From: Acherontichlamydia pituitae
GTDB taxonomy: Bacteria > Chlamydiota > Chlamydiia > Chlamydiales > Rhabdochlamydiaceae
Length of the DNA stretch: 64,000 bases
Assembly (NCBI GenBank): GCA_019634675.1
Contig: JAHCAX010000009.1
Coordinates: 14,201 to 78,200, forward strand
Reading direction: 5' to 3'
Each line of letters begins with the position of its first letter. Position 1 is the stretch's first letter. Both the position numbers and the translations under genes were made by a program. Below, piece after piece: positions 7,528 through 17,700 of the stretch. A model generated the notes under the pieces. It was not told where the DNA came from, ran no database searches, and saw only the letters and a list, made by a program, of their open reading frames with translations.

Positions 7528-8376
7528 ATGAAGAAGAACATTATGGCACTCATCATCAGTTGCGTTTCCCTTCTTATTGCATTGGCATCAGCCTACAAGT
7601 CGTTCTTTGTTCCCGCTCCCCCTGTTTCCCAGGAGGAAGGACAGGCTTTTGAAAAAAAGCTTCTGACCCATGTCAAGGCATGCATCGAGTACAACGAAGA
7701 GCTCAATAACAAAGAGGACATCCTGGCCCTGATCAACTCCATCGAGGAAAACCATTTCCAGGTGGAGACCGGCAACGATGACTTGCGCCTTAAATATGTC
7801 AGCTCCCAAGGCTGCATCGAGCACGTGCTGGCCTGCGCCCAGGCCCTCGGCGACCTCGACCAGCTGATCGGGATCATCCATACGCCGACCGTCGCAACTC
7901 CCCTCTGCGTCCGCCCTGAAGAGGTCGAAGGGGCTCTCGACGAGTCGATCCGCTTTGATTTGAACAAACTGCTCACTGTCCGCTCCCGCGCGCAGATCGT
8001 CCGCGAGTACCTCACCAAAGGGGGCAAGCTCTACGTCGTCTACCCTCAAGGCGGCCTTGAAAAGCGGAACGCTGAACAGCAGCAGATCTATAAAGAAGAG
8101 CTGGAGCGTTTTGCCGGCAGGCTTGTCGACTGGGTCCTCTCCTCAAAAGAGATCGATCCCGACATGATCGGCGCGACCTACCTCTTCCGCAACCAACAGC
8201 GGCAAGTCTTTGCGTTTTCGATCAAATCGCGCCAAGCGATCGACATCCAAAACCAGGCTGAATGGGGCATCTGGTTCGGCGCCATCGACGATGCAAGCAT
8301 TTCTGAAAGGGTCAACACAGTGATCGATTATCTCGTTAATAACAACGGCCCCGACCCGCGCAAAGAGGTGATATAA
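7528..8376 (+). CDS. Unknown membrane-anchored or secreted protein coupled to a Na+ symporter
   Basis: The 282-residue product begins MKKNIMALIISCVSLLIALASAYKSFF in two stretches: a short basic start, then a hydrophobic helix to about residue 22 that could be a signal anchor. The rest is a soluble alpha/beta-looking domain. Cysteines occur at CIEY, CIEHVLAC and LCVRPEE. The central VREYLTKGGKLYVVYPQGG resembles a strand-turn-strand element, but I do not recognise a family. Its TAA overlaps the next ATG by one base (ATAATG at 8373-8378), so it is translationally coupled to the transporter and may be an accessory factor for it. No strong ribosome binding site is visible. Confidence 0.75.
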   Translation: MKKNIMALIISCVSLLIALASAYKSFFVPAPPVSQEEGQAFEKKLLTHVKACIEYNEELNNKEDILALINSIEENHFQVETGNDDLRLKYVSSQGCIEHVLACAQALGDLDQLIGIIHTPTVATPLCVRPEEVEGALDESIRFDLNKLLTVRSRAQIVREYLTKGGKLYVVYPQGGLEKRNAEQQQIYKEELERFAGRLVDWVLSSKEIDPDMIGATYLFRNQQRQVFAFSIKSRQAIDIQNQAEWGIWFGAIDDASISERVNTVIDYLVNNNGPDPRKEVI

Positions 8377-9776
8377 TGGCACAGACTCGAGAACACTGGG
8401 GCTCGCGCATCGGTTTCATCATGGCTGCAGCCGGTTCAGCGATCGGCCTCGGCAGCTTATGGCGATTCCCCTATATCACCGGTAAAAATGGCGGCGGGAT
8501 CTTTGTCCTGCACTACTTGGCCTTCACCTTCTTGATCGCCCTTCCTGTCTTTATCGGAGAGCTCGTCATCGGAAGACGCACCCAGAAAAGCGCCGTCCAC
8601 GCCTTCCCCGACCTCTGCCCCCAGTCTCCTAATTGGAAGCTTGTCGGCTGGCTGAACGTGCTCACCACGTTTTTGATCCTCTCCTACTACTGCGTCGTCT
8701 CAGGATGGTGCGTCAATTACATCTTCCTTTCCCTCAACCAGTTCACCGCAGGAAGGTCTCCGGAAGAGATCGGCAAGGTCTTCGACCTGCTTTATGTTTC
8801 TGCAGACATCAATATCTTTTGGACCCTCATCTTCATCCTGATCAACGTCGCCGTCGTCTATGCCGGCATCCGCAAAGGGATCGAATACTGGAGCCGCATC
8901 CTGACCCCTGCCCTCTTGATCATCTTGGTCGCCCTCTTTTGCTTCAGCGCGACGCTCGATGGATTCGGCGAGGCTTTCCGCTTTATCTTCTATCCTGATT
9001 TTTCCAAGCTCACCCCTTCCGGGATCTTGAACGCCCTCGGAATGGCCTTCTTCACATTAAGCGTCGGCCTTGGGATCATCATCACTTACGGAAGCTACAT
9101 GAAGCAGTCGGAAGATATTCCGAAGACAGGGCTCATCATCAGCAGCATGACCGTCATGGTCTCCCTGATGTGCGCGCTCATGATCTTCCCGATCATCTTC
9201 ACCTTCGGGATCGAGCCCCAATCAGGCGCCGGCCTTGTGTTTAAGACCCTGCCCGTCCTCTTTGCGAAGTTTCCAGGAACGCTGGTCCTCTCGACCGTTT
9301 TCTTCATCCTCCTTGTCTTCACAGCGCTCACTTCATCGATCTCCCTGTTCGAAGTGCTCGTCTCCAACTTAATGGAGATCTGCCAATGGGCAAGATCGAA
9401 AGCGGTGATCATCGCCTGCTCGGCCGTCTTTATCGTCGGGATCCCTTCAGCCCTTTCCGGTTCGGGCACCCTATTCGCCAATTGGAAAGCGATGTATGGA
9501 AAAGACTACTTCGATACCCTGGACTACATCACCGGCAGCTGGATGCTCCCCGTTGCAGCGTTGCTGACGACCCTCTTTTTGGGATGGTTTGTGCAGAGGC
9601 AGACTGCCTATGATGAGTTCTTAAAAGGGACGACTCTCGGCAAGCTGATGCGCCCCTGGTTCTTTGCAATCCGCTGGCTGGCTCCCCTTGCGATCTTCTT
9701 GATCATCCTGCAAGAAAGCGGAGTGATTGATATCAATACAATCGTCAACTATTGTCGTTTTGGTTGTAAAACTTAA
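8376..9776 (+). CDS. Sodium-dependent transporter, SNF/NSS (LeuT-like) family
   Basis: This 466-residue integral membrane protein belongs to the sodium:neurotransmitter symporter family, which imports amino acids or related compounds with Na+. The family signature is clear at residues 8-40: RIGFIMAAAGSAIGLGSLW followed by RFPYITGKNGGG, which forms TM1 and the Na+/substrate site. About eleven hydrophobic segments follow. YGSYMKQSEDIPKT near residue 240 and the unwound TM6-like region also fit the fold. The start overlaps the preceding stop by one base, so the two genes form a coupled pair. Intracellular chlamydiae depend on host amino acids, so an amino-acid import role is likely, but the substrate cannot be read from sequence. 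htpG follows after 16 bases. Confidence 0.93.
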   Translation: MAQTREHWGSRIGFIMAAAGSAIGLGSLWRFPYITGKNGGGIFVLHYLAFTFLIALPVFIGELVIGRRTQKSAVHAFPDLCPQSPNWKLVGWLNVLTTFLILSYYCVVSGWCVNYIFLSLNQFTAGRSPEEIGKVFDLLYVSADINIFWTLIFILINVAVVYAGIRKGIEYWSRILTPALLIILVALFCFSATLDGFGEAFRFIFYPDFSKLTPSGILNALGMAFFTLSVGLGIIITYGSYMKQSEDIPKTGLIISSMTVMVSLMCALMIFPIIFTFGIEPQSGAGLVFKTLPVLFAKFPGTLVLSTVFFILLVFTALTSSISLFEVLVSNLMEICQWARSKAVIIACSAVFIVGIPSALSGSGTLFANWKAMYGKDYFDTLDYITGSWMLPVAALLTTLFLGWFVQRQTAYDEFLKGTTLGKLMRPWFFAIRWLAPLAIFLIILQESGVIDINTIVNYCRFGCKT

Positions 9777-9792
9777 AAATTGTGAGGTTGTT

Positions 9793-11613
9793 ATGGCACA
9801 AGGCACACTGAAAATCCATACGGAAAATATCCTTCCCATCATCAAAAAGTGGCTCTATTCCGATAAGGACATCTTTATCCGGGAACTTGTTTCCAACGCC
9901 TGCGACGCGATGCAGAAATGCAAGGTGCTCCGCGAGCACAACCAGATCGAGGCCATCGACGACGAGTTCCGGATCGATATTGTCATCGACAAGGAAAAAC
10001 GGACGCTGACGATCAGCGACACCGGCATCGGCATGACAGCGGAAGAGGTTGAAAAGTACATCGCCCAGATCGCCTTCTCAGGCGCTGAAGAGTTTTTGGG
10101 CAAGTACAAGACTAAGGACGAAAAGGACCAGATCATCGGCCATTTCGGGCTTGGATTCTATTCCGCTTACATGGTCGCTGAAAAAGTCACCATCGACACC
10201 CTTTCCTATCAGAACAACTCTGCTCCTGTGTTCTGGTCCTGCGACGGCTCCTCCGAGTACCAGATCGATGCAGGATCCCGTTCCAAAAGAGGGACCGACA
10301 TCACCCTCCACATCGACAAGGAAAATGATGAGTTTTTAGAAGAGGGCAAGATCCGCTCGATCCTCCAGCAGTACTGCGCCTTCCTCCCCTTTCCGATCTA
10401 CCTCAACGGGACCCATCTCAATTCGAAACAGCCGCTCTGGATCAAGCCTGCAAACGAATGCACCGAGCAGGAATATCTCGAGTTCTATCGCGCCCTTTAT
10501 CCGATGGACCCCGATCCGATCTTCTGGATCCATCTCAACGTCGACTACCCGTTCCACCTCAAAGGGATCCTCTACTTCCCCAAGATCACCCGCAGGTTCG
10601 ATTGGAACCACAGCCTGATCAAGCTCTTCTGCAATCGGGTCTTCGTCTCCGACAACTGCAAAGACCTGATCCCCGATTACCTGATGGTCCTCCGAGGAGC
10701 GATCGACAGCCCAGACATCCCTCTCAACGTCTCCCGCAGCTATCTGCAAATGGACAGAACGGTGCGGCAGCTCTCCAGCCACATTGCAAAGAAAGTCACC
10801 GACCGCCTCTCTTCGCTCTACACCTCAGACAAAGAGAAGTTCATCGAAGCGTGGCCCGACATCGAAATGATCATCAAGCTTGGCATCCTCCAAGATGAAA
10901 AGTTCTACGAACGCTCCAAAGAGTTCCTCGTCTGGAAGAATTTAAGCGACGAGTGGACAACCGTCGAGCAATACCTCGAGCGGAACAAAGAGAATTACAA
11001 AGGCAAGGTCTTCTATACCTCCGATGACAAGAACCACAGCCACTTCCTCGAGCTCTACAAAAGCAAGGGGATCGAGGTCCTCCAAGCGACCACTCTGATC
11101 GATACACCGCTCATCAACTTCCTTGAAAGCAAGCTCGAAGATGTCCAGTTCCAGCGGATCGACGGCTCGATCGATGAATCGATCCTCGACCCATCCCGCG
11201 AAAAGACCCTTCTCGATGCAGAAGGAAAGACGGAGGCTTCGAAGATCGCCGACTTCATCCGCACTAAACTGCAGAACGAGCACCTCAACGTCGAAGCGAA
11301 GAGCCTCTCCTCTGACAATGTGCCGGCCTTCATCGTCGTCGATGAGGAGATGCGCCGGATGCGCGAGACCCTCGCCCTCTCCCAACAGTCCCTTCCCCCA
11401 TCTCTGATGTCGAAGCGGACCTTTGTTGTGAACACGAACAACAAGCTCGTCCAGTCGATCTTTGCAATGAAAGAGCAGAACCCAGAGCTTGCCAATGAGA
11501 TGGTCCACCATCTTTATGAGCTCTCCCTCCTCTCTCAAAAAGAGCTGGAGCCAAGCGCGATTTCTCAGTTCGTCTCACGCTCAAATAAGGTCCTTGAACA
11601 CCTGATGCGCTAG
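9793..11613 (+). CDS. htpG: Hsp90 chaperone HtpG
   Basis: This is a 606-residue Hsp90-family ATP-dependent chaperone. The GHKL ATPase domain has FIRELVSNACDAMQK near residue 26, SDTGIGMT near residue 78 and GHFGLGFYSAYMV near residue 117. The middle domain contains the conserved LNVSRSYLQMD. The C-terminal dimerisation region ends VLEHLMR. An in-frame ATG at 9727 lies inside the transporter gene; the ATG at 9793 is chosen because MAQGTLKIHTENILPII fits the family and GAGGT lies just upstream. It is only 16 bases after the transporter gene, so read-through is likely. A perfect palindrome and a strong terminator follow. Confidence 0.95.
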   Translation: MAQGTLKIHTENILPIIKKWLYSDKDIFIRELVSNACDAMQKCKVLREHNQIEAIDDEFRIDIVIDKEKRTLTISDTGIGMTAEEVEKYIAQIAFSGAEEFLGKYKTKDEKDQIIGHFGLGFYSAYMVAEKVTIDTLSYQNNSAPVFWSCDGSSEYQIDAGSRSKRGTDITLHIDKENDEFLEEGKIRSILQQYCAFLPFPIYLNGTHLNSKQPLWIKPANECTEQEYLEFYRALYPMDPDPIFWIHLNVDYPFHLKGILYFPKITRRFDWNHSLIKLFCNRVFVSDNCKDLIPDYLMVLRGAIDSPDIPLNVSRSYLQMDRTVRQLSSHIAKKVTDRLSSLYTSDKEKFIEAWPDIEMIIKLGILQDEKFYERSKEFLVWKNLSDEWTTVEQYLERNKENYKGKVFYTSDDKNHSHFLELYKSKGIEVLQATTLIDTPLINFLESKLEDVQFQRIDGSIDESILDPSREKTLLDAEGKTEASKIADFIRTKLQNEHLNVEAKSLSSDNVPAFIVVDEEMRRMRETLALSQQSLPPSLMSKRTFVVNTNNKLVQSIFAMKEQNPELANEMVHHLYELSLLSQKELEPSAISQFVSRSNKVLEHLMR

Positions 11614-11630
11614 ACCTATACGTATAGGTC
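11613..11630. repeat. Perfect 18-bp palindrome at the end of htpG
   Basis: GACCTATACGTATAGGTC is a perfect dyad that begins within the TAG stop codon of htpG. It lies 18 bases upstream of the main terminator hairpin. It could form a hairpin in the transcript or be a protein-binding dyad; neither can be decided from sequence. Confidence 0.5.
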
Positions 11631-11648
11631 CCTCGCCATTCGCATTCT

Positions 11649-11696
11649 GCCCGCATTAAGCAGCCCTTGAGCTGCCTTTATGCGGGCACTTTTTTT
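11649..11696 (+). terminator. Rho-independent terminator after htpG
   Basis: GCCCGCATTAAGCAGC pairs with GCTGCCTTTATGCGGGC (one bulge), giving a long GC-rich stem. It is followed by a run of seven T at 11690-11696. It separates htpG from the effector-like block. Confidence 0.85.
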
Positions 11697-11794
11697 ACCA
11701 AAGCCTCTTTATTATATTACTATTATTTGAACAATATAATTAAATATTTAATTAAATAATATTTAAAATAAGCTATATAATTTATATTAAAAAC

Positions 11795-14700
11795 ATGATA
11801 TGTTATAATGTATGTACTTTTTTATACAAATTTATGACACATTGCAATTTAAGCAACAATCCGTCTTTAATATTTTCTTCTCAGCAGCCTGCTGTTATTC
11901 CTCCTCAGGACTTACCTGCCCCTCCCCCCATTCCGAATGAACTGCACCTGATCGAAGCTGTAGAACATAATAATGCGACAGCCGTTCAATATTTGCTGCT
12001 AGAGGTTGCTGAACCGACTGCTCGAAGAAATGCTTATCTGCTTGCTTATCAGCTCGGTCATATTGACATAGCCCTAATTCTTCTAAAAGCCGGCGCTCCT
12101 CTTATTGGTTCGTTAGAAACTTTAGCTTATAACGCAATCAACCAAGGTAAATATAATAGCGTTTCTTTTGACAACCTATCTGCATACATCCGTGAACATG
12201 GGTTAAGCTTTAACCTCAACAACAAGCATGGACCAAAACAAGAATCTCTTCAAGAATGCGCTGCCCGCATAGGATCGCACCTTGCGCTGGCTTGGCTGGA
12301 CCAGTTTTTGATCAGCACGGAAGGAGCTGTTTATGACAACGAATTTTCCGATCAAAACGACTTCCAGCTTCCTTCGTTAGGGTTGCCGGATCAAGCAGAT
12401 TCAATAGGAAATAACAATGATCCATGGAACTTCTTGATTGGTTTTGAAGGATTTGAGCAGGCTCCTGCTCTGTCTGAAGATCCAACCCTATCACCCTCTC
12501 CGGTCGATTTCCATTTCGGACAACCTCTTCTATCCGATATTCCAATTAACTCTGCACCACTACCCAGCTCATCTGTTCAAAGTTTAAACGGATCTTCCAA
12601 CGGTATTCCTGCGTACTTCATTGATTTGACTCTAACCGATGATACTCCTGAATTGCCCTTCCTATCTTTAGATCGTATCCGTGCTACGCAAGAAATCGAT
12701 CATTTCAATAGTCAGTGGGTTGAAGCTATTAAGCAGACAAACTGCGACAACTTGCTATCTCTTTTGCAACAGGCGAAGCAAAAAAGGATCCCATTCGATA
12801 TCAATGTTAAAAATCACATCGGATACACCGCTCTGCATGTGGCTTGCTGGAAAAATAATTCAAAACTTGCCAGGCTACTGATTGATGCAGGCGCCTCGAT
12901 CGAAGCTAAAAATAATAATACGAATCAAACTCCTCTAGACGTTGCCAGCACACCTGAAATCAGAGAACTTCTAGAAAACGCCCGCACAGCTCTACAGTCT
13001 TCTTTACTACCGCAGCCCTCCCAACAAGAAATCATCCAATTCAATCATAATTGGTTAGCAGCTTTATCGGAACAAAACTGCAATAAGCTGCTATCGCTTT
13101 TGCAACAGGCCAGACAAAACAACATCCCATGCAACTTGAATGTTAAGTACATAGCTGGGCTCAGCGCTCTGCATATGGCTTGCCTACATGGACATTCTCA
13201 GCTTGTCAAATTATTGATCGAGTCCAAAGCGGACCTCAATGTAACGGACAACCTCAAAGATACACCGCTTCATGCAGCCTGCATGCATGGACATTTAGAA
13301 GCTGCCAAGCTATTGATCGCGGCAGGTGCGGACATCCATGCAAAAGGTGGACAAGGATGTACCCCCCTTCATAACGCCTGTAGAGAAGGACATTTACAAG
13401 TCGTAAGGTTTTTGATCCAAGAAAAATCTAACGTTAATGCTCTAACAAATCTTAGAAATTCACCTCTTCATTTAGCCTCAAGAAACGGACATTTCGACAT
13501 CATTAAGCTTTTGTTTGGTGAAGGCGCCAATATCTATATAAAAAACAAGAGGGGAAAAACACCTCTAAATGTTGCCCGCAAACCTGAGATCCGGCAATTT
13601 CTACAAAATGTCCTTACAGCCCCGCAGACTTCTTTTCAAACGCCTCCATCTCAACAAGAACTCCATGAATTCAACCTCCGTTGGCTTAAAGCGATAAAGG
13701 AGTCAAACTGCAACGACTTGGTATCTCTTTTGCAACAGGCGAAGCAAAAAAGGCTCCCATTCAACATTAATGTTAAAATTAATACCGAATACACCGCTTT
13801 GCATGTGGCTTGCTGGGAAAATAATTTAGAACTTGCCAGATTATTGATCGAAGCAAAGGCTAGCGTCAAGGTTAGGAACAAAGATGGACACTCTCCTCTT
13901 CATCTAGCCTGCATGCATGGAAATGCTGAACTAGTCGGGTTATTGATCGAAGCAAAGGCTGGAATCAATGATAAGAACATTACTGGAGATACTCCTCTGC
14001 ACCTCTCCAGCAGTTTCGGCCATTCTAATGTAGTTAAGTGGTTGATTGATGCAGGCGCCTTGATCGAAGCTCTAGATAATAAGAGTCGAACTCCTCTAGA
14101 TGTTGCCTCCACTCCTGAAATCAGAGAACTATTAGAAGCTGCACGCGCAGCCCAACAGGCTTCTTTACAACCGCCTCCTTCTCAACAAGAAATCGATCAC
14201 TTCAACACAGAATGGATAGAAAGTGTATCAAATCATGACTGGACTAAGCTGTTTTCCCTGCTGGAAAAAGCAAAACAAAAGAACATTCCGTTCAATATCG
14301 ATGCAATGGATAAATTTGAACGTACAGCCTTGCGTCAAGCTTGTATTTACGGACCATCCGATCTAGTCAAGCTATTGATCGATGCAAAAGCCTCGATAAA
14401 CCTTCCAGACGCAGAAGGACTTACACCCTTGCATCATGCTTGCAGCAATAAAGGCGGTTCCGAAGTGGCCAGACATTTGATCAATGCAAAAGCCTCGGAA
14501 GATCTTTCAGATGCAGGTTGGATTACCTCTTTGTATATTGATGCACAAGATAGCGCGAAACGGACAGCCTTGCATTATGCTTGCCTTTGCGGAGATTCCG
14601 ATTCGGTCAAGCTTTTGATCGATGCGAAAGCTAATATCCATGCTAAGAATCAATGGGGACAAACCCCCTTTTACCTAGCCTGCTTCAACGGACATTCCGA

Positions 14701-17700
14701 TGTAGTCAAACAGTTAATCGCTGCAAAAGCTAACATCAATGAAAAATATATTACGGGAACTACTGCCCTTCATGCAGCCTGCTTGAACGGATATCCCGAT
14801 GTGGTCAGACAATTGCTCGCAGCTGGGGCCTCCCTCGATACTAAAAATGTTAACGGAAAAACTCCTCTACAGGTTGCCAAACCAATTGTGATCCGACGAC
14901 TTCGAGAAGACGCCCTCAAAGTCCAACAGGCTTCTTTACAACAAGAAATCGATCAGCTCAACAAAGATTGGTCTTCAGCTCTTTCAGAGAGACACTGCAC
15001 TAAGTTGCTATCTCTGTTGCAGCAGGCCCGACAAAAGAACATTCTATTGAATGTCGATGCTAAAATGCCCTATTTCCTGACAACGCCTCTGCATCTTGCA
15101 TGTGGAAGCGGGGACTCTGAACTCGTCAGGCTACTGATCGAGGCCAAAGCTAACATTAATGATCAGGACAAAGATGGAGATACCCCCCTTCATGGGGCCT
15201 GCCAGAGTGGACATTTACAAGTAGCAGAACTATTGATCAAAGTAGGTGCAGACATCAGCATAAAAGGCGAATATGGATACACCCCCCTCCACGACGCTTC
15301 TTACCGGGGGTATTCAGAAATCGTACGGCTATTGATCAACGCAAAAGCTGATGTTAATGATCTGACCACAAACGGATACTCACCTCTTTATTTAGCATGC
15401 AGCTCCGGGCATTCAGATATCGTCAAGCAATTGCTTGCTGCTGGAGCTATCATCGATGGAAAAAACAAAGAAGGCAAAACCCCTTTTCAAGTGGCTAAAA
15501 CACCTGAGATCAGACAGCTTTTAGAAGCAGCTCGTCTTAATGCCAACTCAAGAATGGATGCTCCTTTCCAATCAAGAACTCCACATGCTCGAAAGCTCGA
15601 AAGCGCAGGAAAGCAGCTATTGAAGCGGGTCGCTGAACATTACGGTCCCCGCTATCATACAGCGCTGACCGAGCTACTGATCAAAAACAGAGGACGTTGG
15701 GGGATCGATTTTGCCCGTTACTCTTCAAGAAGGATCGATAAGAGGGAGTGGCTTGCCCCGTTTGTCCAATTTCTAGAGGCTCATCCTGGGAGCAAAACTG
15801 CATCCCAAGTCGTCAAGCAGCAGCTGGCCTTCTTTCAGTTTTCCGACTCGTCAGGCAACGAAACCCTCACGGATGATCTGTCGAGCGCTGAGAGGTTCGT
15901 GGAAGAGTGCCTGAGGGAAAACGTACAGCCGCCAAGAGGGGGCCAAGTTCCTCTTTCCGATTATTTTGCTAAGGAAGCCTGCCAGACTCTCTTTTCGCTA
16001 AAACTAAGGGAATGGAACTACATGGTCAACCATCCCGAACGGTATTTTCAGGGTTCTGAGCGGCGAGAAGATGCAAGCGCCCCGCGATGTCCCTGCTTTA
16101 TTTTGGCCCAAGACAAAAACCAAGTGCGAGCCCACATTATGCAGGCCCACTTTGGAACAATAGGCTTTATTGAAAGTTTTGGAAAAGATGTCGGCCAAGA
16201 GGCCCTCCGATTTTTGTTCACGGAAGTCTTAAAGTACAGCAGAGTTCCTTCGGAAAGGATCAGAGAAGATGAAAGCGTCATCTTATCTTGGCAAGAGTAC
16301 AACATCCTCGAGCGTTATTTGGCCGAGCTTCCGCCCTCTGACTTGCCAAGGCTCCTTGTTCCAATGCGGGAAAAGCTTATCCAGCCTATCGAAGAGCTTT
16401 CTGAAACCGATTCAAGCGGCGATGACACGGAATCGGCAAGCGATGAAGAGACCTCCTACCAAAGAGGAACGAATAGAGAAGACCGGCCGGCGAAGCGGCG
16501 CGAGCGCAGCCCTGATGAGAGCCCTGAACAAGATTCTCTTCCAGGGTCGTTCAGCACCTTTCATGATCTGACCGGGTCCAGAAGCTCTGAAAAACGGACA
16601 ACGCGGGGAAATGAGAGCGTCTCTTCAACAAAAAGGCATCGGAAGAATGCTTTTGAAGCACCTGAGCACCATGGCGCCTTTGTGCCTTTGGAGGAGCAGC
16701 TAAATCCTTTTCCTCTAGATGCTCATTCCAAACGGCGAAGAAGAGGCAATGAAGGAGAGATCCCTGAAGTGAATGGCTTTGCTGGAATGCCGTTGCTCGA
16801 TGATGATCGAGGAATGGTATTTTCAGACAACCCCTACGACACATTGAACCGGACGTCGATCAAAAAAATCAAAGAAGCTGTTGTCCGCGAGGTCACAAGG
16901 GAATCGGTCGTCCTTCGGCAGATTAAACCTTACTCTTATCCAATCGTCGACAAGTTGAACAGCTTGCCTGCTGCAAAGCCAGCTTTTTCCTGGACCCGGT
17001 CTTTAAAACCCTATCAAGAAGAATCCCTCCAAGAGCTGCTTCGTTATGACTCGCACGGACTCTCCAAACTCCTTTCCCTGGAAATGGGCCTTGGAAAAAC
17101 CTATGTGTTTGCAGAGTTTCTAATCGACAAGATTGCAACAAGCCCCTCTCCTCAGCTCCATGTCGTATCGGCACCGGTCGGCGTAGTCGGCCAGGTCCAA
17201 CAAGAGATCTCGAAGCTTTTGCTTGAAGCATCGATCACCGCCTGGCAGCTCACAGGAAAAAGACCGTCGAGCCCCCAGCTCTGGCCTCAATGCCGCCAGC
17301 TCCTAGATTACGCGAACAAACATCCCGATGCGCTGAAATCGGTCTTGCGCGTCCTTCCTTATTTCAAAGACGCCCATGTTTACGGAATTCCTGCATCAAG
17401 TCAGTTTTTCTCTATGCCGGAGCTGCGGGGGCAACTGTCCTCCCTGATCAAAGAACATTTGGATGAGATCGACAATCTCCTGATTGAAAGACCGGAAGAG
17501 CGCAAGCTGTTGGAAGAACAGCTCGATGCAATCTACACAGACTTCACACTACCGATCCGCTCAAATGAAGAACTTTTACATTATTTTACAACGCGACAGC
17601 CTCTTGAACGGCTTTGCAATATCGCCGGACGGATCCTCGACCTTTATCCCGGAAGAAAACAGCTTGGAGAACCCATTCCCATCCGCTCAGACCAAGAGCT

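Noticed and set aside
10942..11538. 198-codon minus-strand frame within htpG
   Set aside because: Antisense of a conserved Hsp90 gene; no independent support.
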